Shown piece by piece: positions 34,364-43,122 of a stretch of 64,000 nucleotides of DNA. A model generated the notes under the pieces. It had not been told where the DNA came from. It did no database searches and saw only the letters and a list, made by a program, of their open reading frames with translations. Numbering within the stretch: position 1 is the stretch's first letter; the number at the start of each line of letters is the position of its first letter. Position numbers and translations under genes: made by a program. Where the stretch lies: positions 620,001 through 684,000 of the forward strand of contig CAWIZE010000002.1 of the NCBI GenBank assembly GCA_963840545.1, read 5' to 3'. Origin of the DNA: JAKAWQ01 sp963840545 (GTDB lineage Bacteria > Pseudomonadota > Alphaproteobacteria > Acetobacterales > Acetobacteraceae).

Positions 34364-35242
34364 GTGCTCGCCATCCTTCCGCAGCTTCTCTTCACCGGCG
34401 TTGGGATCGGCGCGATCTACGCGATCGCCTCGCTCGGCTTCGTGCTGCTGATCCGCGCGGCGAACGTCGTGAACTTCGCCCAGGGCCAGTTCTCGATGCT
34501 CGGCGCCTACATCATGCTGGTCCTTCTCACCAGCCTGCACGTGCCCTACTGGGCCGCGTTCATCCTCGCGGTGGCGCTGATGGCCGGATTCGGCGTCATC
34601 TTCGCCGGCGCCGTCTATTGGCCGCTGCGCAACCGCGGGCAGCTCACGGTGATCATCAGCACGATCGGCGCCTCGATCCTGCTGCCGAACGCCGTGCTCG
34701 CGATCTACGGTCCGAGCCCGGCAACCGTGCCGGGCCTGCTCGCGAGCCCGGGATTCCAGGTCGGGCCCGTCTTCGTCGACAGCCAGTACCTCTCGATCAT
34801 CGTCGCCGCCGTCCTGCTGGTGGTGCTGCAATATGTCGTGTTCGAAAAGACGCTGCTCGGCAAAAAATTGCAGGCGACCTCGCAGGACAAGGAGATGGCG
34901 GCGATGCTCGGCATCTCGGTCGCCGGCATGATGCTGATCACCTTCGCCTATAGTGCTGCGATCGGCGCGCTCGCCGGCGTGCTGGTGGCGCCGGTGCTGT
35001 TCGTCTCGGTCGGCATGGGCGCGACGCTCGCGCTGAAAGCCTTCGCCGCGAACATCATCGGCGGGTTCGGCAGCATCCCGGGCGCGATCTTGGGCGGGCT
35101 CGTCATCGGGCTCGCCGAAACGCTGGGCGCGGCGTACATCTCGACGCCCTACAAGGACGCGTTCGGCTTCATTATTCTCCTCCTTGTGCTGCTGGTGCGG
35201 CCGCAAGGGATTTTTGGCGAGCTGATCGCCGAGAAGGCCTGA
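34364..35242 (+). CDS. branched-chain amino acid-type ABC permease, LivH family
   Basis: The 292-residue inner-membrane protein has about eight helices and the LivH marks ANVVNFAQGQFSMLGAYI near the N-terminus and AFAANIIGGFGSIPGAILGG near the end, the loop that contacts the ATPase. I start it at GTG 34364, 11 bases after the binding-protein stop. Substrate follows that of the binding protein. Confidence 0.94.
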   Translation: MLAILPQLLFTGVGIGAIYAIASLGFVLLIRAANVVNFAQGQFSMLGAYIMLVLLTSLHVPYWAAFILAVALMAGFGVIFAGAVYWPLRNRGQLTVIISTIGASILLPNAVLAIYGPSPATVPGLLASPGFQVGPVFVDSQYLSIIVAAVLLVVLQYVVFEKTLLGKKLQATSQDKEMAAMLGISVAGMMLITFAYSAAIGALAGVLVAPVLFVSVGMGATLALKAFAANIIGGFGSIPGAILGGLVIGLAETLGAAYISTPYKDAFGFIILLLVLLVRPQGIFGELIAEKA

Positions 35243-35247
35243 GCGCG

Positions 35248-37023
35248 ATGGACGGCGCGACCTCGCCCGCGAACGCTGCGTTCGCCGCCATCCCCGCCGC
35301 GCGCTGGTGGCGCGGCCTGCCGGCCGGGCTGCTCGGCCTTGCCGTGGCCTCAGCGCTGGCGGCGATCGCCCCGGACCAGGGCTACTACCTCAACATCATC
35401 ATGCAGGCCGTGACGTACGCGATCGGCGTCTCCGGCCTCGTCGTCGTGCTCGGTTATTGCGGCCAGATTTCCCTGACCCAGGCCGGCTTCCTCGGCATCG
35501 GCGCCTATGTGCTGGCGCTGATGACGACGAAGCTCGGCATCCCCTTCCTCGCCGCGATCCCCGCCGCCATGGCGATCTGCGGCCTCCTCGGCCTGCTCCT
35601 CGGCTTCGCCAGCCTCCGGCTCGGCGGGCATTACCTTGCGATGGTGACGATCAGCTTCCAGGTGATCCTCACCCTCGTGCTGTCGAACTGGATCAGCCTC
35701 ACCGGCGGGCCGGACGGCATCTCCGGCATCCCGCGCCCGGCCGGGCTCGCCGGCGCGCACGCCTATCTCGGCCTCTGCCTCGTGCTCCTCGTCTGCACCA
35801 TGCTCTATGCCTGGCGGCTGAAGCTCTCCCGCCTCGGCCGCGCGATGCAGGCGGTGCGCGACAACGAGATCGCGGCCGGCACCTGCGGCATCCACGTCTT
35901 CCGCACGAAAGTCGTCGCCTTCGGCATCAGCGCGGTGCTCGGCGGGCTCGGCGGCGCGCTCTTCGCCGGCGCCTTCTCCTATATCAGCCCGGACCAGTTC
36001 ACCTTCGACGAGAGCGTGGTGATGCTGACGATGGCGCTGCTCGGCGGCGTGCAAAGCCCGTTCGGCGCCCTGCTCGGAACCTTCGCGCTCGTCATCCTGC
36101 CGGAATGGCTGCGTTTCCTGAAGCAGGCCTACCTCGCCTTCTATGGCGGTGCGGTGATCCTGATCATGATCTTCATGCCCGAAGGCGTCTGGGGCTGGGC
36201 GGCACGGCGCTTCGGCCGCGCCGCGCGCCCGATCGGCGACTGGGCGGTTCCGCCGCTGCCGCTGCTCTCGGTGCAGGAAGACGGGGCCGGCGAGCCCGCG
36301 CTCGAGGTGGAAAACCTCGCCCGCTATTTCGGCGGCGTGAAGGCGCTGGACGGCGTCAGCTTCGCGGTCCGCCGCGGCAGCGTGCACGCGCTGATCGGGC
36401 CGAACGGCTCGGGCAAGACAACCTTCCTCAATGTCGTCTCCGGGCTCTACCGCGCGAGCTCGGGCACCGTGCGGCTCGGTGGCGCGACATTGGACCGGAT
36501 GCCGCCGCACGAGCGCACGCGTCGCGGCATGACCCGCACCTACCAGAACATCCGCGTCTTCCGCGGCCTCACCGTGCTCGAGAACGTGATGATCGGCGCC
36601 GAACGCCCGGGCAACGACGTGCGCGAGCCCGCCGCGGTCATGGCGCGCGCGCTCGCCGCGCTCGATTTCGTCGGGCTCCGGCGCGAGGCCCCGACCCCGG
36701 TCGGCGCGCTGCCCTACGGCCACCAGCGCTATGTCGAGATCGCCCGCGCGCTGGCCGGCTCGCCGGACGTGCTGCTGCTCGACGAGCCCGCCGCCGGCCT
36801 CAACTCGACGGAAAAACAGGAGCTCAGCCTGCTGCTGCGCCGGCTGCATGGGCATGGCCTCACCATCCTCGTCATCGAGCACGACATGAAGCTGATCGAG
36901 GCGGTGGCCGACCACATCACCGTGCTCAATTTCGGCAAGTGCATCGCCGACGGCACGCCGCGCGACGTGCTGAGCCACCCCGACGTGATCGCCGCCTATC
37001 TCGGGGAGAAGCAGCCCGCATGA
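35248..37023 (+). CDS. fused LivM-type permease and LivG-type ATPase
   Basis: Residues about 20-335 form a LivM permease with eight or more helices (YCGQISLTQAGFLGIGAYVL, GGVQSPFGALLGTFALVILP). After a short linker (VPPLPLLSVQEDGAGEPA) residues about 350-590 form a complete LivG ATPase: Walker A IGPNGSGKTTF, a signature-like ALPYGHQRYVEIARAL, Walker B VLLLDEPAAGLN and the H-loop VIEHDM. The fusion makes one half-transporter chain. It begins 5 bases after livH and overlaps livF by 4. Confidence 0.95.
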   Translation: MDGATSPANAAFAAIPAARWWRGLPAGLLGLAVASALAAIAPDQGYYLNIIMQAVTYAIGVSGLVVVLGYCGQISLTQAGFLGIGAYVLALMTTKLGIPFLAAIPAAMAICGLLGLLLGFASLRLGGHYLAMVTISFQVILTLVLSNWISLTGGPDGISGIPRPAGLAGAHAYLGLCLVLLVCTMLYAWRLKLSRLGRAMQAVRDNEIAAGTCGIHVFRTKVVAFGISAVLGGLGGALFAGAFSYISPDQFTFDESVVMLTMALLGGVQSPFGALLGTFALVILPEWLRFLKQAYLAFYGGAVILIMIFMPEGVWGWAARRFGRAARPIGDWAVPPLPLLSVQEDGAGEPALEVENLARYFGGVKALDGVSFAVRRGSVHALIGPNGSGKTTFLNVVSGLYRASSGTVRLGGATLDRMPPHERTRRGMTRTYQNIRVFRGLTVLENVMIGAERPGNDVREPAAVMARALAALDFVGLRREAPTPVGALPYGHQRYVEIARALAGSPDVLLLDEPAAGLNSTEKQELSLLLRRLHGHGLTILVIEHDMKLIEAVADHITVLNFGKCIADGTPRDVLSHPDVIAAYLGEKQPA

Positions 37024-37754
37024 GCCTGCTTGCGATCGAGGGCCTCCACGCACGCTACAACGCGGGCGAAGTGCTGCACGGGCTCGATATCTCCGTCGCC
37101 GAAGGCGAGATCGTCGCCCTCCTCGGCGCCAACGGCGCGGGCAAGACGACAACGCTGCGCACCATCTCCGGTCTCCTTTCCAACGCCTCCGGCAGCATCA
37201 TGTTCGCCGGCCAGCCGATCCTCGGCCGCGGCCCGGGCGCGATCGTCCGCGCCGGCGTCGCCCACGTGCCCGAAGGAAGGCGCATCTTCCCCGGCCTCAC
37301 GGTGCGGGAGAACATCCTGCTCGGCAGCTCGAACCGGAGCGGCCTCCGCCGCGCAGGGCGCGAAACCGAGCTCGAGGAAATGCTCGAACACTTCCCCGAC
37401 CTCAGGCGCATGCAGAACGCGCTCGGCTGGACACTCTCGGGCGGCCAACAGCAAATGCTCGCCCTCGCGCGCGGCCTGATGGCCCGGCCGCGGCTCCTGC
37501 TGCTCGACGAACCCTCGCTCGGCCTGGCCCCGCTCATCGTGCAACAGGTCTTTCGCATCGTCGCCGATATCCGCGCCCGCGGCACAACCGTGCTGCTGGT
37601 GGAACAGAACGCCCATATGGCGCTCTCGGTCGCGGACCGCGCCTACGTGCTGGAAACCGGCCGCATCCTCGTCAGCGGCAAACCCGGCGCACTCTGGAAC
37701 GACCCCAAAGTACGCGCGGCCTACCTCGGCGGCCTCGCCGAAGCGGAAGCATAG
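37020..37754 (+). CDS. branched-chain amino acid-type ABC ATPase, LivF family
   Basis: The 244-residue cytosolic ATPase has Walker A LLGANGAGKTTTLRTISGLL, the LivF-specific VPEGRRIFPGLTVRENILLG, signature LSGGQQQMLALARGLM, Walker B LLLLDEPSLGLAP and H-loop LLVEQNAHMAL. It pairs with the ATPase half of the preceding fusion. It overlaps that gene by 4 bases and is followed by a GC-rich hairpin repeat. Confidence 0.95.
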   Translation: MSLLAIEGLHARYNAGEVLHGLDISVAEGEIVALLGANGAGKTTTLRTISGLLSNASGSIMFAGQPILGRGPGAIVRAGVAHVPEGRRIFPGLTVRENILLGSSNRSGLRRAGRETELEEMLEHFPDLRRMQNALGWTLSGGQQQMLALARGLMARPRLLLLDEPSLGLAPLIVQQVFRIVADIRARGTTVLLVEQNAHMALSVADRAYVLETGRILVSGKPGALWNDPKVRAAYLGGLAEAEA

Positions 37755-37812
37755 GCCAGGGGGACGCTGTCCCCCTGGACCCCCTGCCAGGGCCGGGGGC
37801 CTGGACCCCCAT
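37755..37812. repeat. GC-rich intergenic repeat, possible terminator
   Basis: CAGGGGGACGCTGTCCCCCT followed by GGACCCCCTGCCAGGGCC and CCTGGACCCCC is self-complementary in several ways. Closely similar units occur at 24541-24660 and 62041-62175. It sits directly after livF, where a terminator is expected. Confidence 0.7.
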
Positions 37813-37850
37813 CCATTGACGGAGAGAGTGCGAGAGAACAATTTCCGGGC

Positions 37851-39911
37851 ATGGCGTTTCGTTCCCTCTATCGGCACGGGTTCGTCCGTGTCGCGGCCGC
37901 CACCGTCGAGGCGCATCTCGCTGATCCGCGAGCCAATGCCGAGGCGGTGCTTGCGGTGGCGGAGGACGCGCATGCGCAGGCGGTCGGGGTTGCCGTTTTC
38001 CCGGAGCTCTGCATTTCCGGCTACGCGATCAGCGATCTCTTGCAGCAGGATGCATTGTTGGATGAAGTCGAGGCGGCGATCGGGGTGATCGTTGCGCGTT
38101 CGGCTGAGTTGCTGCCGTTGATACTGGTGGGTGCGCCGTTGCGCCATCACGGGCGGCTCTACAATGCGGCGGTGGCGGTGCATCGGGGCCGGCTTCTGGG
38201 GGTCGTTCCGAAGATTCACCTGCCGAACTATCGCGAGTTCTACGAGCGGCGGCATTTCGCGTCCGGCGCCGGGGTGCGCGGCGAGGAGATCGCGGTCGGG
38301 GAACATCGGGCGCCGTTCGGCGAGGATCTGCTGTTCGCGGCCGAGGATATGCGCGATCTCGTGGTTCATGCCGAGATCTGCGAGGATATCTGGGTCCCCG
38401 TGCCGCCGAGCGCGGGGGCGGCGCTCGGCGGGGCGACGGTGCTCGCCAATCTTTCCGCGAGCAACATCACCATCGGCAAGGCCGAGCTGCGGCGTTTGTT
38501 GTGTCAGTCGCAATCGGCGCGATGCCTGGCCGCTTATCTTTATGCAGCGGCGGGGAGCGGCGAGTCGACGACCGATCTTGCCTGGGACGGCCAGACCGGG
38601 ATTTTCGAGAACGGGGCGTTGCTGGCGGAGAGCGAGCGGTTCCCCGCGAGCGCGCAGATGGCGGTGGCCGATGTCGATCTCGAGCTGCTCGTGCAAGAGC
38701 GCATGCGCATGGGCACGTTCGAGGATAATGCTCAGGCCAGCGGGGCGCGGGTGCGCGGCCGGCCGGGCGAGAAGTGGCGGCGCGTTTCGTTTCGGCTGGC
38801 GCCGCCGGAGGGCGATTTCGGGCTGAAGCGGGAGGTCGCGCGGTTTCCCTTCGTGCCGGCGAGCGGGCCGCGTCTCGAGCAGGATTGCTACGAGGCCTAC
38901 AACATCCAGGTCCAGGGGCTGAAGCAGCGGCTCGCCGCGAGCGGCACGCGCCGGGCGGTCATCGGCGTCTCAGGCGGGCTCGATTCGACCCACGCGCTGA
39001 TCGTGACGGCGAAATGTTTCGACCTGCTCGGCCGGCCGCGGAGCGACATCATCGCCGTGACGCTGCCGGGGTTCGCAACCAGCGAGGCGACGAAGGCAAA
39101 TGCCGTGGCGCTGATGCGCGCCTTCGGGGTGAGCCCGCGGGAGATCGATATCCGCCCGGCGGCGGAACGGATGCTCGGCGATATCGGCCATCCGTTCGGG
39201 CGCGGCGAGAAGCTCTACGACGTGACGTTCGAGAACGTGCAGGCGGGTCTCCGCACCGATTATCTCTTCCGCATCGCCAACCGCGAGGGCGGGCTCGTGG
39301 TCGGGACGGGGGATCTCTCGGAGCTGGCGCTCGGCTGGTGCACCTATGGCGTGGGCGATCAGATGGCCCACTACAACGTCAATTCCGGGGTGCCGAAGAC
39401 ACTGATCCAGCACCTCATCCGCTGGGTGGTGAGCTCCCGCCAGTTCGAGCCTGCCGTGCTGGCGACGCTCGGCTCGGTGCTCCAGACCGTGATCTCGCCG
39501 GAGCTGGTGCCCGCCGGGGCGGAGGGCGCGGCCCAGAGTACGGAGGCGATCGTCGGGCCCTACGAGCTCCAGGATTTTTCGCTCTATTACGTTTTGCGCT
39601 ACGGGTTCCGGCCCTCCAAGATCGCCTTTCTCGCCTGGCATGCCTGGGCTGACGCAAACCTGGGCGCGTGGCCCGAAGGGGTCGCCCAGGCCGCGCGGCG
39701 GGCCTATGGGCTGGCCGAGATCCGGACGTGGCTCCGCGTCTTCCTCCAGCGGTTCTTCGGCTTCAGCCAGTTCAAGCGTTCGGCCATGCCGAACGGTCCG
39801 AAGGTGAGCGCGGGCGGGGCGCTTTCGCCGCGCGGGGACTGGCGGGCGCCCTCGGACGGCAATGCGCGGATCTGGCTCGATGAGCTGGAGCGGGAGGTTC
39901 CGGACGGGTAG
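37851..39911 (+). CDS. nadE: glutamine-dependent NAD+ synthetase
   Basis: The 686-residue enzyme makes NAD from nicotinate adenine dinucleotide with glutamine. Its N-terminal amidase domain (nitrilase fold, residues 10-300) has the triad in FPELCISGYA (Glu), PKIHLPNYREF (Lys) and HAEICEDIWVP (Cys). The C-terminal synthetase domain has the PP-loop GVSGGLDSTHALIV, TLPGFATSEATKANA and GTGDLSELALGWCTYG. This is the long two-domain form that needs no separate amidotransferase. It stands alone between a repeat and the sdh operon. Confidence 0.97.
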   Translation: MAFRSLYRHGFVRVAAATVEAHLADPRANAEAVLAVAEDAHAQAVGVAVFPELCISGYAISDLLQQDALLDEVEAAIGVIVARSAELLPLILVGAPLRHHGRLYNAAVAVHRGRLLGVVPKIHLPNYREFYERRHFASGAGVRGEEIAVGEHRAPFGEDLLFAAEDMRDLVVHAEICEDIWVPVPPSAGAALGGATVLANLSASNITIGKAELRRLLCQSQSARCLAAYLYAAAGSGESTTDLAWDGQTGIFENGALLAESERFPASAQMAVADVDLELLVQERMRMGTFEDNAQASGARVRGRPGEKWRRVSFRLAPPEGDFGLKREVARFPFVPASGPRLEQDCYEAYNIQVQGLKQRLAASGTRRAVIGVSGGLDSTHALIVTAKCFDLLGRPRSDIIAVTLPGFATSEATKANAVALMRAFGVSPREIDIRPAAERMLGDIGHPFGRGEKLYDVTFENVQAGLRTDYLFRIANREGGLVVGTGDLSELALGWCTYGVGDQMAHYNVNSGVPKTLIQHLIRWVVSSRQFEPAVLATLGSVLQTVISPELVPAGAEGAAQSTEAIVGPYELQDFSLYYVLRYGFRPSKIAFLAWHAWADANLGAWPEGVAQAARRAYGLAEIRTWLRVFLQRFFGFSQFKRSAMPNGPKVSAGGALSPRGDWRAPSDGNARIWLDELEREVPDG

Positions 39912-40026
39912 CCCAAGGGGTCAGCAACATGCTGCGGTTGCGTTGACCCGGCCCGGGGCCGAGGATAAGGAGGTGCGGGCTTGGCACGCGTGCGTCGGCC
40001 CTACGTTCCGAGGTAAGGAGTAGCCG

Positions 40027-40458
40027 ATGCAGGACGTTCGCGAGGCGCTGATGGCCGGCCGCGCGAGCGATGGGCGGGCGGTGCGCCGGCCGCTCTCGCC
40101 GCACCTGCAGGTCTATCGCCCGCAGATCACCTCGACGCTTTCGATCCTCCACCGCGTCACCGGGGTCGGGCTCGGGGTCGGGACCCTCCTTCTGGTCTGG
40201 TGGCTGGTGGCCCTGGCGAGCGGGGCGGCCGCCTTCGCCGCCGTGCAGGGGTTCGTCGCCTCCTGGGTCGGGCTGATCCTGTTGTTTGGCTGGACGGTGG
40301 CGCTGCTCTTCCATTTCTGCAACGGCATCCGCCATCTCGCCTGGGACGCGGGCTACGGCTTCGAGAAGCCGGTCTATCGCGCGTCCGGCTGGGCGGTGGT
40401 GGGGGTGAGCGTGGTGGCGAGCTTGGCTGTCTGGGCCGTCGGTTTGGCGGCCTGGTAG
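40027..40458 (+). CDS. sdhC: succinate dehydrogenase cytochrome b556 subunit
   Basis: The 143-residue membrane subunit anchors complex II and helps bind haem b and quinone. It has RPLSPHLQVYRPQITSTLSI then LHRVTG, three helices, and the haem-ligand segment FHFCNGIRHLAWD. AGGTAAGGAG is directly upstream. It is first in the operon sdhC-D-A-(glsB-like)-B. Confidence 0.95.
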   Translation: MQDVREALMAGRASDGRAVRRPLSPHLQVYRPQITSTLSILHRVTGVGLGVGTLLLVWWLVALASGAAAFAAVQGFVASWVGLILLFGWTVALLFHFCNGIRHLAWDAGYGFEKPVYRASGWAVVGVSVVASLAVWAVGLAAW

Positions 40459-40468
40459 GGGGCGGGCG

Positions 40469-40885
40469 ATGGCGGCGAAGGAGGCGATGGCAGGCAAGCA
40501 CGGGGCGATCATGCGCTCGGAGCTCGGCCGCGTGCGGGGCCTCGGCACCGCGCGTTCCGGGGCCGGGCACTGGTGGGAGCAGCGGCTGACGGCCGCCGCC
40601 CTGGTACCGCTCGCCGTCTGGTTCGTGATCTCGCTGCTTGCCCATCTCGGCACGGACGGGGCGGCGATGGCGCGCTGGGCCGGCCGGCCGTGGAACAGCG
40701 TGCTGCTCCTCGCCCTGCTGATCGCGCTCTTCCGCCATCTGGCGCTGGGTTTGCAGGTGGTGATCGAGGATTATGTTCATGGCGAGGGCGCCAAGCTGGT
40801 CAGCGTCGCGCTGATGAAAGGGGTGCTGGCGCTTCTCTGGCTTGCCGCGGTGGTCGCGGTGCTCAAGCTCGCGTTCGCCGGATAG
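40469..40885 (+). CDS. sdhD: succinate dehydrogenase hydrophobic membrane anchor subunit
   Basis: The 138-residue subunit has three helices, an N-terminal GTARSGAGHWWEQRLTAAAL and the quinone/haem region LFRHLALGLQVVIEDYVHGE with its conserved His and Asp-Tyr. The stop codon lies inside the first unit of a 15-bp tandem repeat. A later ATG at 40487 or 40514 could also serve as start; the family usually has a shorter N-terminus. Confidence 0.92.
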   Translation: MAAKEAMAGKHGAIMRSELGRVRGLGTARSGAGHWWEQRLTAAALVPLAVWFVISLLAHLGTDGAAMARWAGRPWNSVLLLALLIALFRHLALGLQVVIEDYVHGEGAKLVSVALMKGVLALLWLAAVVAVLKLAFAG

Positions 40886-40936
40886 GTGGGCGCCGGATAG
40901 GTGGGCGCCGGATAGGTGGGCGCCGGATAGGTGGGC
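40877..40936 (+). repeat. four tandem copies of a 15-bp unit overlapping the sdhD stop
   Basis: GCCGGATAGGTGGGC is repeated four times without change (60 bases). The first unit contains the last codons of sdhD and its TAG; because the unit length is a multiple of three, each further copy repeats the stop in frame. A second short tandem, two copies of CCGGCATGAGACGAAGG, follows near 40972-41007, just before sdhA. Confidence 0.95.
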
Positions 40937-41015
40937 GCAGCTTTTGGCCGCGCCCGGCATCGGACGAGGGCCGGCATGAGACGAAGGCCGGCATGAGACG
41001 AAGGAAGGACGAGGG

Positions 41016-42827
41016 ATGAACGCGATCACGCTGCCTTCCACGCGGGCCTACGAGATCGTCGATCACACCTACGACGTGCTGGTGGTGGGCGCCGGCGGCG
41101 CCGGGCTCAGGGCAACGCTCGGCATGGGCCACGCCGGGCTCAAGACCGCCTGCCTTTCCAAGGTCTTCCCAACCCGCAGCCACACCGTGGCGGCGCAGGG
41201 CGGCATCAGTGCCGCACTCGCCAACATGGACGAGGATAACTGGCGCTGGCACATGTACGACACCGTGAAGGGGTCGGACTGGCTCGGCGACCAGGACGCG
41301 ATCGAGTATATGTGCCGCCAGGCGATCCCGGCGGTCTACGAGCTCGAGCATTTCGGCGTGCCGTTCAGCCGCATAGAGGATGGGCGCATCTACCAGCGGC
41401 CCTTCGGCGGGCACATGAAGGATTTCGGCAAGACCCCGGCGATGCGCGCCGCCGCCGCCGCCGACCGCACCGGGCATGCGATCCTCCACACGCTCTACCA
41501 GCAATGCCTCAAGCATGCGGTCGAGTTCTTCGTCGAATATTACGCACTCGACCTGATCATGGACGAAGACGGCGCCTGCCGCGGGGTGATGGCCTGGTGC
41601 CTCGAGGACGGCTCGATCCACCGCTTCCGCGCCGGGCTCGTGGTGCTCGCCACCGGCGGCTACGGCCGGACTTTTCTCTCGTGCACCTCGGCGCACACCT
41701 GCACCGGGGACGGCAATGCGATGGTGCTGCGCGCGGGGCTGCCGACGCAGGACATGGAGTTCGTGCAGTTCCACCCCACGGGGATCTTCCCGGCCGGCTG
41801 CCTGATCACCGAAGGGGCGCGCGGCGAGGGCGGCTATCTGACCAACAGCGAGGGCGAGCGCTTCATGGAGCGCTATGCGCCGACCGCGAAAGACCTGGCC
41901 AGCCGTGACGTTGTCTCCCGCTCGATGACGATCGAGATCGCCGAGGGCCGCGGCTGCGGGCCCGACAGGGACTATATGCTGCTCCATCTCGAGCATCTCG
42001 GCGCTGCGATCCTGCACGAGCGGCTGCCCGGAATCTCCGAGACGGCGCGGGTTTTTGCCGGGGTGGACGTGACGAAGGAGCCGATTCCGGTGCTGCCGAC
42101 GGTGCACTACAACATGGGCGGCATCCCGACCAACCATCACGGCGAGGTGCTGCGGCCGACGCCGGAGGACGCGGACGCGATCGTGCCCGGGCTGATGGCG
42201 GTCGGCGAGTGCGCCTGCGTTTCGGTGCACGGGGCGAACCGGCTCGGCTGCAACTCGCTCCTCGACATCGTGGTGTTCGGCCGGGCCGCGGGCTTACGCG
42301 CCGCCGAGACGCTGCGCCCCGGGACCAGCCAGCCGCCGCTCCCGACCGACGCCGGCGAAAGCGCGCTCGATCATCTCGACCGCACGCGCCACGCCGCCGG
42401 CGGCACGCGCGCAGCCGAGCTCCGGCTCTCCATGCAGCGGACGATGCAGACCCACGCGGCGGTCTTCCGCAACAGCAAGAGCCTGAGCGAGGGTGTCGCC
42501 AAGATGCGGAGCCTCTGGCACGGCCTCGCGGACATGGCGGTCTCGGACCGCAGCCTGATCTGGAATTCCGATCTCATGGAAGCGCTCGAGCTCGACAACC
42601 TGATGCACAACGCGATGACGACGATGGCGAGCGCGGAGGCGCGGCACGAGAGCCGCGGAGCGCATGCGCACGACGACTATCCCGAGCGCGACGACCAGCA
42701 CTGGATGAAGCACACGCTCTCCCGGTGCGACGCGAAGGGCGAGGTCGCCCTCGCCTATCGGCCGGTGAAGATGCGGACGCTCACCAACGAGGTTTCGGTA
42801 ATCCCGCCGCAGAAACGAGTGTACTGA
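41016..42827 (+). CDS. sdhA: succinate dehydrogenase flavoprotein subunit
   Basis: SdhA oxidises succinate to fumarate. The 603-residue protein has the FAD-binding start VLVVGAGGAGLRATLGM, the SHTVAAQGGISAALAN flavin-attachment region with its His, the HPTGIFPAGCLITEGARGEG active-site segment and VGECACVSVHGANRLGCNSL. The C-terminal part ends with the usual Arg-rich RPVKMRTLTNEVSVIPPQKR then VY. It lies 130 bases after sdhD, a gap filled with short tandem repeats. Confidence 0.98.
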   Translation: MNAITLPSTRAYEIVDHTYDVLVVGAGGAGLRATLGMGHAGLKTACLSKVFPTRSHTVAAQGGISAALANMDEDNWRWHMYDTVKGSDWLGDQDAIEYMCRQAIPAVYELEHFGVPFSRIEDGRIYQRPFGGHMKDFGKTPAMRAAAAADRTGHAILHTLYQQCLKHAVEFFVEYYALDLIMDEDGACRGVMAWCLEDGSIHRFRAGLVVLATGGYGRTFLSCTSAHTCTGDGNAMVLRAGLPTQDMEFVQFHPTGIFPAGCLITEGARGEGGYLTNSEGERFMERYAPTAKDLASRDVVSRSMTIEIAEGRGCGPDRDYMLLHLEHLGAAILHERLPGISETARVFAGVDVTKEPIPVLPTVHYNMGGIPTNHHGEVLRPTPEDADAIVPGLMAVGECACVSVHGANRLGCNSLLDIVVFGRAAGLRAAETLRPGTSQPPLPTDAGESALDHLDRTRHAAGGTRAAELRLSMQRTMQTHAAVFRNSKSLSEGVAKMRSLWHGLADMAVSDRSLIWNSDLMEALELDNLMHNAMTTMASAEARHESRGAHAHDDYPERDDQHWMKHTLSRCDAKGEVALAYRPVKMRTLTNEVSVIPPQKRVY

Positions 42828-42829
42828 TC

Positions 42830-43093
42830 ATGGTGATTCATATGTCCTCGCTGATCGGAATCCTGATCGTCGGCGCGCTGGCCGGCTGGCTGGCGGGTCT
42901 GATCGTGCGCGGGCACGGCTTCGGCCTGCTCGGCAATATCGTCGTCGGGATCATCGGCGCCATCGTCGGCGGATACGTGCTCCGCGCGCTCAACGTGTTC
43001 CTGGTGGGCGGGTTCCTCGCCAGCCTGATCGGGGCGGTCTTCGGGGCGGTGATCCTGCTGGTGATCATCGGGCTGATAAGGCGCGCGGCGTGA
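42830..43093 (+). CDS. GlsB/YeaQ/YmgE-family small membrane protein inside the sdh operon
   Basis: The 87-residue protein has three glycine-rich hydrophobic segments: ILIVGALAGWLAGLIVRG, LLGNIVVGIIGAIVGGYVL and GGFLASLIGAVFGAVILLVI. This is the transglycosylase-associated/YeaQ family, small stress-induced inner-membrane proteins of unclear role. It starts 2 bases after the sdhA stop, so it is probably translationally coupled. Its place between sdhA and sdhB is not normal. An ATG at 42842 is an alternative start. Confidence 0.85.
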   Translation: MVIHMSSLIGILIVGALAGWLAGLIVRGHGFGLLGNIVVGIIGAIVGGYVLRALNVFLVGGFLASLIGAVFGAVILLVIIGLIRRAA

Positions 43094-43122
43094 ACGGCAA
43101 AATGTGATCGGGAAAGAACGCG

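Noticed and set aside
40877..41007. CRISPR-like array
   Set aside because: The units are short and contiguous with no spacers, so this is a simple tandem repeat. I saw no CRISPR array in the window.
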